A stretch of DNA of 64,000 nt. Source: Helicoverpa zea. Taxonomy: Eukaryota; Arthropoda; Insecta; Lepidoptera; Noctuidae. The DNA is taken from the NCBI RefSeq assembly GCF_022581195.2, contig NC_061470.1:6820001-6884000 (forward strand). The letters are read 5' to 3'. Positions 1 to 10,260 of this stretch are shown one piece after another. Every line of letters begins with the position of its first letter. The stretch's first letter is position 1. The translations under genes and the position numbers were made by a program. The notes under the pieces were generated by a model that saw only the letters and a list, made by a program, of their open reading frames with translations, was not told where the DNA came from and did not search any database.

Positions 1-636
1 CCCCGCGGGGCTATATATACTGAGTTCTCCAGGGAGAGTATACTGTCCCCCATCTCCGGCCGGTCGGAGTGAACCATGACGGGGGTAGGTCTCACGCCTC
101 TGGCTTGGCTTGGCCGTCCAGAGTGGAGTCGCTAGAGCAGGATTAGTAGCCCTGCTCGGAGGGTAGGTGCCTCATGGTAAGCACAGGGAGCGCGTAATCA
201 GCGTTTAAAGTCCACCGAGGTATCCTCACCCTACAGCCGCTCATGTACCTGTTGCCCTCTTGTTGCTATTCAGTGACTGGTTCCCGGGGGCCCAGTAAGT
301 GAGGTGGCAAGTCTCCACCTGCCATTTTTACATGTAGATACCTAATACATTGTCATCCACTAACATCCCATCACAATAGCCCAAGTACTTTTCCTCCATA
401 GTTAGCAATAGTTTAGCACAGAACCGGGGATTGTCTTTTTTTAACGACGTCCACCGGGGATTGTCCTTGGGTTCATTTCTATAGTGTATAAAGGGATAAT
501 CGTCGGTTTTGTGTCACCATTTCATTAAAGTTGTCTCAAAAGGGCTTCAGCGTGTTGGCTTCGGCCCCACGTTTGCCTCCCAAAAATTCGGAACTCTGTA
601 GTCCCGAGGTCTGGAAGAGACATACAAAATAATAAT
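1..636 (-). repeat. TTA-tail interspersed repeat, copy A (cut by window edge)
   Basis: This block is the reverse complement of the units at 9543-10260 and 10261-10980 and of the partial copy at 54216-54835. On the minus strand it begins near 636 with TTGTATGTCTCT, passes through a GGGAGGC..CGTGGGGCCGAAGC block and runs off the window before its 3' TTA tail. The base just before its 5' end (637-645 on the plus strand) belongs to a run reading ATTATTATT on the minus strand, so the copy sits directly behind a TTA-type tail. It has no long ORF and no tRNA-like A/B boxes that I could see, so I call it a non-autonomous retroelement-like repeat without naming a superfamily. Confidence 0.75.
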
Positions 637-893
637 GAGATATAACGAAACAAAGTCGGAGATTGGGGGCTCGTAACGCCACGTCTAGGTATGTAAAATT
701 TGTACTATTATAAGCAGTGACTTAACACAAAATTCAAGCGTGTTGTATCTTCGTTATTATTTGTTTGTGAGAGAGAGAAAAGAAAAATACGTGTCCATTA
801 TTTTAGGGTTATCTAAAAGACGGACTAATTACTTTTTTTTGATTCGCCATACCTATTTCATAACATTCATTTCTATACATTTCAAGTGTAGTA
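637..893 (-). repeat. Retroelement tail remnant between copy A and the 122-bp array
   Basis: Read on the minus strand, this stretch ends with GAGCCCCCAATCTCCGACTT followed by ATTATTATT. I take it as the 3' tail of another TTA-tailed retroelement, into which copy A was inserted. The outer part (about 840-893) is shared with 54170-54215, but the middle is absent from that other locus. It contains no convincing coding sequence. Confidence 0.45.
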
Positions 894-1300
894 TTGCTCT
901 TGAAGTTCCACATCAGGTGTTCCAGATCTTCGATGTTTATACGTCAGTAGAGAGTGCTTATCAGATTGAACCACTTTTGCTAAAACGTCATATCTTCATA
1001 TGCTATAGTCTAGCTGGGCCCCTGGAGTTCCACATCAGGTGTTTTAGATCTTCAATTTGTATAAGTCAATAGAAAGTGCTTATCAAATTGAACAACTTTT
1101 ACTAAAACATCATACCTGTATATGGTACAGAGAAGCTGGGCTCTTGGGGTTCCACATCAGGTGTTCCAGATCTTCAAATTTATTATCTCAGCTGAAAATG
1201 CTCATCACATGAAACAATTTTTGCCATGGCACCATTTTTGTATCTCTTATAGTTTTGTTGCTCTGTTGGAGTTCTGCATCAGGTCTTCAAGTTTCGAAGA
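894..1300 (-). repeat. 122-bp tandem array, four units
   Basis: The motif GTTCCACATCAGGTGTT (with a diverged last copy) recurs at 905, 1027, 1149 and 1271, exactly 122 bp apart. Each unit also carries a conserved AGATCTTC / GTGCTTATCA block. An inverted array with five units and the same 122-bp period lies at 53650-54170. Units differ by point changes, so the array is not brand new. No ORF spans it convincingly; the apparent ORFs here are products of the repeat. Confidence 0.85.
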
Positions 1301-1626
1301 TAAATTATAGCCTATATGTTGACCAGGCTTAATACTGATACAACAAAGAAAAAATCATCGAAATCCGTTCAGTAGTTCGGAAGATTAGCGTGTACAAACA
1401 AACAGACATACAGACATACAGACATGCAGACATACAGACATACAGACAGAATTTTTTTTTTGGATTTGTGCTCCATTACTGTTTCTAAACCCCACCCAAT
1501 TATTATTTTTTTGATATATTCAATGTACAGACACAGTTTTTTTACAGATTTATTATATGTATAGATTAGTGAGCCTAATCTCTTTGTTTTAATGTACACC
1601 CACAAATTCATATTGATAAGGCTCAT
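1301..1626 (-). repeat. Flank of the 122-bp array, with 8-bp (CAGACATA)n microsatellite
   Basis: At 1403-1448 there are about six 8-bp units of CAGACATA type. The flank to about 1545 (poly-T, then a GTGCTCCATTACTGTTTC block and an ATGTACAGACACAG block) is matched in reverse at 53400-53545. This shows that array plus flank form one transposable unit or one larger repeat. The CCGTTCAGTAGTTCGGAAGA motif at about 1366 is a common arthropod repeat motif. Confidence 0.6.
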
Positions 1627-1995
1627 TAGCTGGAAATGTTTGTAGCTTTTAACATTCAGCTATAACGATGAAACAACATATTGCAACCGATTGGGACAGT
1701 GTACTGAATATCCTCTAATGTTGGTCAAATGTTGGTAATGGTGGCCAGAGGTTTGGCTTAACAATGTTAATGATAAAGTTTGTTTATCATCAGAATACCA
1801 AAGGTGGTGAAACTTGAAAAAAAAAGTGTATTATAATAATGGTATCATGTTATACTTATGGGAGATAACTATTTCACTTCATATTCTTACACTATTTCAA
1901 AGTTTATCAGAGTTGGCTAATAAGTTTCCGCTTCTATTTCTCTCCGTTCTCTGTCATACAACTATAACAGATCAGAAAAAATAAAAAGTTCTTAC
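1627..1995 (-). other. Vps33A intron 3, visible part
   Basis: This is AT-rich unique sequence following the splice donor GTAAGAAC (minus strand, 1995-1988). I see no further Vps33A coding sequence between here and position 1, where repeats take over, so exon 4 must lie left of the window. Confidence 0.6.
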
Positions 1996-3079
1996 CTAAA
2001 ATCATTCTGCAGTTCCAAAGACATGACATCACTTTCAAAAGGAAAGATGTCACACTTGAACTCCTGGATGGACAGGTTCGCCAGCACCCCTCGGTTCTTC
2101 AGGTGTATCTTGCAGAACTCACTCGTTCTCGGGACGAAGAACAGGTGGAATTCTACTGGGGTAGATTGTTTTGATCTGTTGATTATACAAATGTTTGTTA
2201 TTGATGTATTTTATATTATTAAATAAATACTTTAGAGTCTGAGTTTCATTTATTATTTGTTGTTTGTAGATCATGAACTACTGAAGTAAGTTCAACTAAT
2301 ATGAGATATTATGGATATGACAAACTATTGGGCCTCTAAACATTAAGATTGATTGCCATTGACTCGCCAAAAAGAAATATACAAAATGTCTGTTAGTCAT
2401 TTTAAATAGTTTTTTCAAACATCAGGTTTTAATTTATAAGTTTAAATACTAAAAGATGGACATCGCAAACCTGAGAGACTGCACATAATCAGCAACTAAG
2501 TCCATCAGCACAAGTTTAGGCCTCGCTATGAACACAATATGCTTCACAGATATGGTGGGGAGGCTGCCCGGCTTCAGCGGGAACATTTCTGTCACGCCAT
2601 GGTCTTTTAGCAAGGAGTATTGGGCTACCAGGCCTATGGGACCGGCCAGCCACTCGTCCCATATTGTTACCTGAATAAAAACTTTCTTGTTGGAATTACA
2701 ATAATTTATTAAGTTGCCTACTGTTTTATGAACAGTAAATAATAATTCCTGCCCATTAAGTCCTGTAATTTTATTAGATTTGACGATGACAAAGGGGAAT
2801 TTAAGAATATATTATATATTTACAATGCCTCATAGCAGTTGGTTAAACAACACTCAGAGTTGGTACTATTGTAATGTTTTAGTTACTTTGTTGACTAACA
2901 ATATCAACAAGTACGTAATATACTTGACTAGGAGGAAAGACTACACTGACAAGATTACTTACTTTAGGCCCTTTGTATAATTCCAACAGATTCAGCAATT
3001 CGGCTCGCATAGACTCCTGGATTAACGCAACATTAAGTCGCCCTCCAGCCAGATGCGAATTCATTTTTGCTTCACGCAT
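1996..3079 (-). CDS. Vps33A: Vps33A (carnation) ortholog, first three coding exons; 3' end outside window
   Basis: Vps33A is a Sec1/Munc18-family protein. It is the SNARE-binding core subunit of the HOPS and CORVET tethers and drives fusion at endosomes and lysosomes. Exon 1 is 3079-2963 (39 codons, ends GPK, donor GTAAGT). Exon 2 is 2670-2471 (starts VTIWDEWLAGP, contains QYSLLKDH, IVFIARPKLVLMDL). Exon 3 is 2175-1996 (contains VEFHLFFVPR, then GVLANLS and FPFESDVMSLE, donor GTAAGAAC). Joined in frame (phases 0, 2, 2), these follow the N-terminal Sec1 domain of animal Vps33A residue by residue. Introns are about 290 bp. Two in-frame start codons exist, at 3079 and 3064; the second aligns with the vertebrate N-terminus (NSHLAGGRLN), so the first would add only five residues. 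Exons are GC-richer than their surroundings. The remaining two thirds or more of the protein is missing because the window ends, not because the gene is broken. The family assignment is by recognition of conserved motifs. Confidence 0.93.
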
Positions 3080-3237
3080 TTCACCGGGTGTTTTTACAAA
3101 CTTTCTTCAGAATCAATATCGATCGACTACCCTTTTTGTTTTTATTTTCCTGTCAGCTGTCATTAAAAGGTCAATGTCAAAATTGTCATTACACCGCTAT
3201 GAAGTGAGAACAAACAAATTTTAGGCATAAAATTAAA
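3080..3237. promoter_or_regulatory. Putative bidirectional promoter between Vps33A and the 113-aa ORF
   Basis: Only 158 bp separate the two divergent start codons. The interval has no obvious TATA box near either start and includes ATATCGATCGA at about 3117 and a CAGCTGTCA motif. Head-to-head spacing this short suggests a shared promoter, but transcription start sites cannot be seen. Confidence 0.45.
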
Positions 3238-3579
3238 ATGAAACCTGAATATTTGTATTTGTCAGACAGAGAAAGATACATTCAGATGTTAATGAATAAT
3301 CTTTTATCATACAAGGAAATGGAACGCTCATTGTGTTTTTTTTTTATAATTTCTGAAGCAAAAGTCACTTTTATCAGAAGTCTTTGCATTAAAAATGATT
3401 TATATTTGATTTTTAAAAAGGCCTGTAATGACTTTAGAAATAGTTGTAATAAAGCCATGTATTCACTTGGAAACAATATTTCAGATACACAGTTTCTAAA
3501 ACATCACTTAGATGTTTACAGCAACAATGTTTCGGAAACTCTGCCGTCCACATCGTCCACAGAAACAAAATTATTATAA
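3238..3579 (+). CDS. Hypothetical 113-residue protein, divergent from Vps33A
   Basis: This is a complete ATG-to-TAA ORF with good start context (AAAATGA) and an AATAAA at 3704-3709. The protein begins MKPEYLYLSDRERYIQMLMN, has a hydrophobic CFFFIIS stretch near residue 34, several Cys and Lys residues in the middle, and a Ser/Thr-rich tail (STSSTETK). I do not recognise a family. It could be a real small single-exon gene sharing Vps33A's promoter, the first exon of a spliced gene, or a chance ORF: one FFF run comes from a poly-T tract and an overlapping ORF exists on the other strand. Confidence 0.4.
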   Translation: MKPEYLYLSDRERYIQMLMNNLLSYKEMERSLCFFFIISEAKVTFIRSLCIKNDLYLIFKKACNDFRNSCNKAMYSLGNNISDTQFLKHHLDVYSNNVSETLPSTSSTETKLL

Positions 3580-4100
3580 TTTTTATTAACGAATTTTACC
3601 TAAGACGACCAAGTATATGCATAAATCAAATTTATTAAAAGTTTTTTTTTTAACGTAGCAACATTTATATTTGAAATAGGCGGTAGTATTCAAAAATAGT
3701 ACGAATAAAGTATATATTTTTTCGTTTCAAATTACTTTTTCGATGCTGAAGTTTTGGGGTGTTCACTCAGATGAATGAAATTCATCATTCTATTGAACAC
3801 TGCATTTTTTTAAATAATTTTATGATGTAATATAATATATTGAGAACTACTCATCAAAATTCCTGTTGTCCCTACCCAATAAAATAAGGAAAATAGGTAA
3901 AACAAGAAACTAAAGACTTCACAAAGAGTGTTATTATGAAATAAATAAGTACGTATATTTAATCATGAAAGCTTGTATACGTAAACAAGCTACCCACACA
4001 AAGATTCCCAAATCGTAAATGTACGAAAGATACTAAATTATTTCGCAATAACTGCGCGTAACAATCCTGAATCAGCTGGCTGAAACACAGCGAAACTTCG
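3580..4100. other. Intergenic spacer
   Basis: This is AT-rich sequence with one AATAAA (3704-3709) that could end a transcript from the 113-residue ORF. I see no repeat family or coding sequence in it. Confidence 0.5.
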
Positions 4101-4394
4101 AGGGAGTAGGTACAATATAGCTATGAAACCTCTATGTATGTAGTTAGGACAGGATAGCAAGGCTGTTGCTGGCGCCGCTCTTGCTTCTTATCATTCGTGT
4201 AGCGGCTGACTGCGCGCGGCGTCGCATCGATTTTTCCACCAAACAAACCATTCCCAGCCATCAGTTGTATTGTAAACACGTTTCATAAACAAGTGACGCT
4301 CACAGACGTGCTCATACCATTTAAAATATTATTGTGAAATGTGAAAGTTTTCAAGGAAAAATAATGCGCCACTCCCCGTGGGCAGAAAACTACA
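4101..4394 (+). promoter_or_regulatory. Putative SGSM promoter and 5' UTR
   Basis: GC content rises sharply at 4160-4235 (GGCGCCGCTC, GACTGCGCGCGGCGTCGC) within AT-rich DNA and is followed by a stretch ending in ACAATGGCC, a good start context. A splice donor GTAGGT follows the start at once. This is the only CpG-rich block upstream of SGSM exon 2, which makes it the best promoter candidate. An alternative is that it belongs to an unrelated transcript. Confidence 0.5.
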
Positions 4395-4411
4395 ATGGCC
4401 GCCCAAAATAA
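4364..4411 (+). other. Short upstream ORF overlapping the putative SGSM start
   Basis: ATG at 4364 opens a 15-codon ORF (MRHSPWAENYNGRPK, then TAA at 4409-4411). It overlaps the putative main start at 4395 in a different frame. A minimal ATG-TGA also lies at 4339-4344. If the leader is real, ribosomes would have to skip this ORF or use it as a brake. This is inference from position only. Confidence 0.35.
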
Positions 4412-4413
4412 AG
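4395..4413 (+). CDS. Sgsm: Putative first coding exon of SGSM-like gene (MAAQNK)
   Basis: ATGGCCGCCCAAAATAAAG is followed by donor GTAGGT, giving six codons plus one base (phase 1). The exon at 21983 begins with two bases that complete a codon (G+CT, Ala) and then stays in the SGSM frame, so the joined N-terminus would read MAAQNKAEGGSEEM. A second donor four bases downstream (4418) would also be in frame if exon 2 began at 21945 instead. The 17.5-kb intron this implies is large but normal for a repeat-rich insect gene. An SGSM start at the internal ATG at 22003 is the alternative. Confidence 0.45.
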
Positions 4414-7206
4414 GTAGGTAGGTTATACGCAGATTTTCCATGGAAATTAAAATAAATACGTGTCTTTGTGGCTGTCTGTATTTTTTTGTGAGTTGTTAAA
4501 AATCGTTGTTAATGTCTGTGATATGTAATTGTGCTGGTAAATATTTAATAGGTTGAGTATTAGGTATAAATTAATCGTGTTGTAGTTTTGACGTGCCGAT
4601 AACATGAAGCGTAGGCGAATGTCGGCCATGTGAGTGTTGCTCGTAATGTTGTTTTTATAGCGGGTGGAGATAAGGGCGGGTTTCAAAGTTTCACGGCCGA
4701 ACACAATTCTATTCATTAAATAAATTATAGGAGTCATTAAGTAGGACCTGTAGCGCTAATCTGATAAATGTGGCGGAAGATTTTCTCGACTAAACAAACT
4801 AATGGAAAATTTAAGCTCGTTTAATTAATTTAGGGAATTTAAATTAAACCCAAATTAAAATTGAATTAAAATACTCTCTGAATTTTGAATTTAATTTACT
4901 AAGAGCGACTATATAATAACGAGAAAGACGTTTTTAAGACGCGTTTGTATCATTTGTATTAAGATTTTTATTAGGTAGGTACCAGCAAACATTAAATACC
5001 TATATTATGTACCTACCCATATTTATAACACATAATATACCTATCTACACTTATATCTATAGGAGTAGATTGTCCCTATTCTGTCACGTTGCTTAGTAGA
5101 TGGGTGGCCGTGAAAGTATCTAATCAATGTTTTATTACTTATAGCTACATAGTATAGAGACGTCTTTGCAATTTGATTGTAGGTTCTATTATTTGCTTGG
5201 ACATTCATTAGGAACCCATTACCAAACTGAAGAACATAAGACTGAATAAAATATCCTACGCTTATTATATCATTCAGAAATACAGGCTTCACGAAAATCA
5301 AATTCATGGATTTCGTATCTGTGTTAGAGGAATTTGGGGTTGGAGTGTAGCAAAGGGTGTGCAAGGCTTTTGGGACTTAGAAAATTTTTCATAAAAAATG
5401 AAAATTTCTGAAAATGCCTAGTTGTTTCGAAAACTTCATTTCTTTATAATAGCTACTCAGGATCTAGCGAAAACTATTGACGAAACTTTACAGTAGTTTA
5501 TAATGTAGCTCATGCATCATTTTGTGCGGGTGCGAGACGCAATTGTTTTCGAGAAGTGGCTAAAACGAAAACTTAGGGTTGTAGCTTCTTTGTTTCGAAT
5601 TAGTTGCTCTAGGCCCTAGCTATCGGATCTAAGAAGAGATGTAAATAACATAAGTGCAAGTTAAGCTATATAACCGATATGTACCATTTAAGCTACATAA
5701 TATGTAGATGTAGATATTACTAAGGGCTTTGTAACATTGAAATTCTGCTCACTGAACAAGATTATGCGAGGCTTACACTGAACATAATATTGCTTTGTCA
5801 GCACGATTACAAGTTCATAGAAATGTTCCGAAATATACATAGAATAACAATATGACGACGTAGAAGACAAGGTATTAAAAATACTTTAGTGTCTTTAACA
5901 TATCGGAACTTAATGCAGATAGAACAGTCACTGCTCTGATGGTAGGCCATGGCGGCTGTCCTCTCTAAGGAGATCAGCTAGCTGCGCATCACATAGGTAT
6001 GTTATATGTAACATTATAGTACGCAAACATTTGCGCAGACACAGGTGCACTTAACTTCGACGGTAATCTGAAATGACCGGAGAGAGATCAACCGCAGGAC
6101 TAACATTTACTTGCTCTCCGGTGCACGGGTGCAGCAATCATCGACTTCCAGATTTCAGGCTGGTTTGTGAAATGTTTCTGAAAACCCACCAGCTGATTTC
6201 AGCCAGACCAGCAAACCATGCAACCACTAGACATAGACCAATGAGGCACTACACAAACGATACTTAATTGAATTCAATGTGTTTGAATTCAATTAAGTAT
6301 CGTTACTACATTTTATGTATGTTTCAAAATGATTTTGTTGTTTTCCAAGCCGAAGGTTTGTGGACACAAATATATGAGGTAAAACTAAATGATTGATGTC
6401 TCCAGGCAATTTGGCAGGCTTTCAGCAAACGGTGGCACAAAATTGCTCGGTGCCCTGTCGCGGCTGTCATCTACTGGTTGGGGCATAATTAATCTTGTCT
6501 CTGTCGAGTGCCTGCTAAACAATTTTTATTTTTTCCTAACTTAAGTTTGCCTCTGCCCCTTTTAAAATGTTATTGGTAAACTGTCATTGATTTTTTGTCT
6601 CCCAAACTTCATTTTAGTAGCCAAAATAAGCGTTATTTTATTCATATTGATCAGTACAACGAAACATGTATGTATAGGTAGGTATAGTGATGGCCGTACA
6701 TAATCCGATTACGCAATCAATGGAACGAATTGGAATAAAGTCGAGTTTGTTCGAATTTCGCGTTAATCCTTAAACGTCGATTACAAACGCGTAAAAATCC
6801 GGATTACTTTAACCTGCTACTGAACATATATGTATAACAATGTAAATAATTTTCTTGGAAACAATTAAAATAACCAGTAAGTTAAGTTTATTTTTCGCTA
6901 TAGATGAACTATGTAAATCATTCAGTCCAGAATCTTTGCCCATAGGTACATTTTATACACACATTACCTACACAGTTGACGCAAGTTTAAATTCCTTCTA
7001 CAAATATTTACGTAACAAACTTTAAAGGCACGTAGGTAAATTAGTAGGAACTACTTTATAGGTTCCTCTAAAGTACACACATCCCCAGCTAAGTTTAATA
7101 TCCTTTAATAGGAAACAGACGGAGTAGCTATGCAAACTAACTTGGCTTCAGTGTGCATAGCGTTGACTTTATTCCGAAGTTTGTGAGATGCATTAGATGT
7201 ATGTAC
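4414..7206 (+). other. Putative SGSM intron 1, left part
   Basis: AT-rich sequence with frequent short ORFs on both strands, none with coding character. It contains a perfect short hairpin at 6256-6304 (listed separately). I recognise no mobile element here. Confidence 0.5.
6256..6304. repeat. Perfect short foldback, 22-bp arms
   Basis: AACGATACTTAATTGAATTC.. is followed after a few bases by its exact reverse complement ending at 6304, giving 22-bp arms. It is the size of a minimal hairpin. It may be the fused ends of an internally deleted MITE or an isolated palindrome. Confidence 0.8.
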
Positions 7207-7279
7207 ATTTGTCTTATATTCAAGCACGTAAGCCGGCGGCGTAAAGGCACTATAGTCCTTTGAGCACAGCACGAATCAT
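7207..7279 (+). repeat. 73-bp direct repeat, left copy
   Basis: This 73-bp segment, from ATTTGTCTTATATTC to CAGCACGAATCAT, is repeated without a mismatch at 10981-11053. The LINE at 7280 starts immediately after it. I interpret the pair as an unusually long target-site duplication around the composite insertion 7280-10980. Confidence 0.85.
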
Positions 7280-9046
7280 ACTGAATCATCACACTCGTCC
7301 AAACAACTTCTATCCCCATCTTTCTCACCCGCACAATCATGTAATAATGTGAATTCCTTTTTTGTCAATATTGGCAAGAAACTTGCAGATGACATTATAA
7401 AAACGAGACCCTCACAGCAACTACCTATCCCCCAAAACGGTTCTATACCAACTTCGTCCTTTGTCTTGGATAAAACTGACCCAGAAGAAGTCATATCCAC
7501 CATAAATTCACTGCGATCAAACGCTGCTACTGGTTGGGACGGCATTTCATCTACAATATTAAAGAAATTTTCCACCACTCTGGCGCCTATTTTATGCCAT
7601 ATATTCAATATTTGCTTTGAAACAGCTGTTTTTCCGACATCCTTTAAAAAAGCAATAATCTATCCTTTCTTTAAGGGGGGCGACGGAACATTGCCGAATA
7701 ACTACCGTCCTATAGCTGTATTAACTGCTTTATCCAAAGTCCTTGAACGGCTGATAAACAAAAGGTTGGTTAGCTACCTGGAACATTATGAGATTATCTC
7801 GAAACAACAATATGGCTTTCGGAAAAATAAGTCAACCTGTGATGCAGTTCACGATTTAACCAGCTTTGTTATAGAACATATAAACAAAAATAAAAAGGTC
7901 CTTACTATATTTCTAGATCTCGCGAAAGCGTTCGACACTGTCCCTGTTTCCATACTCTTAGTCAAACTTGAGAAAATAGGCATCAGAGGTCTACAACTGG
8001 ATCTTTTCCAAAGCTACCTCTCCAATCGTACGCAAAAAGTCAGGATCGAAGGTCATGACAGCGACGATCTTCCAATACACTATGGGGTACCACAAGGAAG
8101 CATATTAGGCCCCACCCTATTCCTAATCTTTATAAATGACCTGTGTGACCTCAGTATCGATAATGCCAAGGTAATATCTTTTGCGGATGACACAGCAATA
8201 ACCTTCATCTCGGATACCTGGTCACTACTAGAGCATCAAGCTCAGCTTGGCTTTAACGTAGCATTAAATTGGCTCTATTCACATACTTTAAGTCTCAATA
8301 CCTCCAAAACTAAATTTCTGACTTATTCTAATAGCTCAGTCGCTCAACCAAAGACTCCAATCATAATCAAAGCCCACACTGGTCATCCACAAATACAGGT
8401 TCTAAACTGTCAATGCCCTTCCTTAACATCTGTTGAAAGCATCAAATACCTGGGAATAGTTTTGGACAGGAATCTCAATTTCAAGTCTCATATCGGTTTG
8501 GTGACTGGACGAGTTCGCAAACTGATATACATCTTTAAAACTCTTCGCCACATTGCTCATCCCATTATAATACGTAATGTCTATTTTGCACTTTGCCTAT
8601 CCATCGTAACGTACTGCATTTCTTGTTGGGGCGGTGCAGCTAAAACCACCCTCAAGCCGCTAGAAGTGGCGCATAAGGCTATATTAAAAGTAGCCACCTT
8701 ACGTCCTATTCTGTTTCCAACTGATCAACTATACAATGAGTGCAAAGTGCTGAATGTTCGGCAGCATTTTATACTACAAACAGTCATTCTCCAGCACCGC
8801 AACACCCCATACCGAATAATAGAAAATAAAAAGCGTAGCAAACGTCAAAAAGATGGAGTATGCACCCTTCCGCGGGTGCGCTCAACTTTTGTCAAGAGAC
8901 TTTTTCATTTTCTTGGTCCTTTTCTATATAACAAAATAAATGAAGAGTGTCATATCTACGGACTGCCGTATTATAAATGCAAAAAAATTGTACAATCGTA
9001 TCTCCAAAATAAGTCATACGACGAAACTGAACTGATCTTAATATAG
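7280..9046 (+). CDS. LINE reverse transcriptase, N-terminally truncated ORF2
   Basis: The frame is open from the element's first base (TESSHSS...) to the stop at 9044-9046, without internal stops. The conventional part (from VNSFFVNIGKK at 7349) is 565 residues. Reverse transcriptase motifs appear in order: NNYRPIAVLTALSKVLERL, QYGFRKNKSTCDAV, TIFLDLAKAFDTVP, GVPQGSILGPTLFLIFINDL, the catalytic FADDTAITF, and YLGIVLDRNLNF, then a Cys/Trp-containing C-terminal region (YCISCWGG). No ATG begins the frame, which fits 5' truncation on insertion. The unbroken frame argues for a fairly young insertion, but the copy cannot move by itself because its endonuclease is missing. The Jockey/CR1 placement is by motif style, not by a tree. 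Confidence 0.9.
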   Translation, partial: TESSHSSKQLLSPSFSPAQSCNNVNSFFVNIGKKLADDIIKTRPSQQLPIPQNGSIPTSSFVLDKTDPEEVISTINSLRSNAATGWDGISSTILKKFSTTLAPILCHIFNICFETAVFPTSFKKAIIYPFFKGGDGTLPNNYRPIAVLTALSKVLERLINKRLVSYLEHYEIISKQQYGFRKNKSTCDAVHDLTSFVIEHINKNKKVLTIFLDLAKAFDTVPVSILLVKLEKIGIRGLQLDLFQSYLSNRTQKVRIEGHDSDDLPIHYGVPQGSILGPTLFLIFINDLCDLSIDNAKVISFADDTAITFISDTWSLLEHQAQLGFNVALNWLYSHTLSLNTSKTKFLTYSNSSVAQPKTPIIIKAHTGHPQIQVLNCQCPSLTSVESIKYLGIVLDRNLNFKSHIGLVTGRVRKLIYIFKTLRHIAHPIIIRNVYFALCLSIVTYCISCWGGAAKTTLKPLEVAHKAILKVATLRPILFPTDQLYNECKVLNVRQHFILQTVILQHRNTPYRIIENKKRSKRQKDGVCTLPRVRSTFVKRLFHFLGPFLYNKINEECHIYGLPYYKCKKIVQSYLQNKSYDETELILI

Positions 9047-9069
9047 ATGATGAACATCGACAACCACAC

Positions 9070-9245
9070 ATATCATCATCATCATCATCATCAGCCTATC
9101 GCAGTCCACTGCTGGACATAGGCCTCTCAACCACAACACACACAAACACCACACACGCAATCACACACACAGACACCACAAACACAATCACACACAGACA
9201 CACACACCCACACACAGCACACGCAATCACACACACACACATTTT
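9070..9245 (+). repeat. CAT-repeat and CA-rich simple sequence in LINE 3' UTR
   Basis: A short (ATC)n run at 9073-9091 precedes the CTGCTGGACATAGGCCTC motif, followed by about 120 bp of imperfect CACACA/ACACAA repeats. It belongs to the LINE's 3' untranslated region. Confidence 0.75.
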
Positions 9246-9542
9246 TATCTGTTATATTTTTAATGATAACTAAAGTAATTATGAACCTTTAATGGTCTTA
9301 CTCAATTCTTCGGAATTGTAGCAGTAACATCATACATAACCACTATGTAACTTTGCATCATTGTACCTTAGGGGTCCGGACTGCTTCTCCTTAACACAGG
9401 TTTTTATAACCTAGCTAGGAGAGCAGTGCCTACACCCACACGTTAGTGGAAAATGTAGTACTGTTTTTGTGAAATTTATTATATTCTTAACGTGTACCAC
9501 TATCCTTTGTTTTGAGTAAATAAATAAATTTATTATTATTAT

Positions 9543-10260
9543 CTTGTATGTCTCTACCAGACCTCGGGACTATAGAGTCCCGGATTTTTGGGAGGCGAAC
9601 GTGGGGCCGAAGCCAACACGCTGAAGCCCTTTTGAGACAACTTTAATGAAATGGTGACACAAAACCGACAATTATCCCTGTATACACTATAGAAATGTAC
9701 CCAAGGACAATCCCCGGTTCTGTGCTAAACTATTGCTAACTATGGATGAAAACTACTTGGGCTATTGTGATGGGATGCTAGTGGACTAGGAATGGGGAAA
9801 CTACGGGAACTATGGCACCTGCCGATAACAATGTAATAAATACACGTAAAAATGGCAGATGGAGACTCGCCAACTCACTTACTGGGCCCCCGGGAATCAG
9901 TCGCTAAATCGCAACAAGGGGGCAACAGGTACATGAGCGGCTGAAGGGTGAGGATACCTCGGCGGACTTTAAACGCAGATCACGCGCTCCCTGTGGGTCC
10001 AGCATCACCGGCCCACTCGCCACTCACCACGAGGCACCTACCCTCCGAGCGGGCTGCTAACCCTACTCTAGCGATTCCCCTCTGACCGGCCGGTGAAGGC
10101 AAGCCAAGAGGCGGGAGACCTATCCCCCGTCATGCTTCACTCCGGCAGGCCGGAGATGGGGGACAGTATACTCTCCCTGGAGCACTCGGATATATAGCCC
10201 CGCGTGGTCGCTACTCCCCGTCATCCGCCTCAGATGCCCTGCGGGGCTTATTATTATTAT
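9543..10260 (+). repeat. TTA-tail interspersed repeat, copy 1 of tandem pair
   Basis: The unit starts TTGTATGTCTCTACCAGACC right after the LINE's TTATTATTATTAT tail and ends GCGGGGCTTATTATTATTAT. The next unit starts immediately. The internal sequence is rich in GC near the 3' end (GGAGATGGGGGACAGTATAC) and has no ORF over 100 codons. The same family occurs at 1-636 and 54216-54835. Confidence 0.85.

Larger units (their letters stand above)
7280..9541 (+). mobile_element. 5'-truncated Jockey/CR1-type LINE
   Basis: The element starts inside ORF2, directly at the end of the 73-bp repeat, and finishes with a TAAATAAATAAATTTATTATTATTAT tail region. It lacks ORF1 and the endonuclease domain. The 3' UTR carries CAT/TCA runs, a CAGTCCACTGCTGGACATAG motif common in Lepidoptera, and a CA-rich stretch. 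Truncation at the 5' end and duplication of the flank are the normal signature of target-primed reverse transcription. Confidence 0.85.

Noticed and set aside
894..1300. Regularly spaced repeats that could be mistaken for a CRISPR array
   Set aside because: The 122-bp units are repeats throughout rather than short repeats with unique spacers, the DNA is eukaryotic, and no cas genes exist.
1..1995. Expected Vps33A exon 4
   Set aside because: I searched the minus strand left of the exon-3 donor and found only unique AT-rich DNA and repeats, so the exon is outside the window.
2023..2226. Plus-strand ORF over Vps33A exon 3
   Set aside because: It is the antisense shadow of the conserved Vps33A coding exon.
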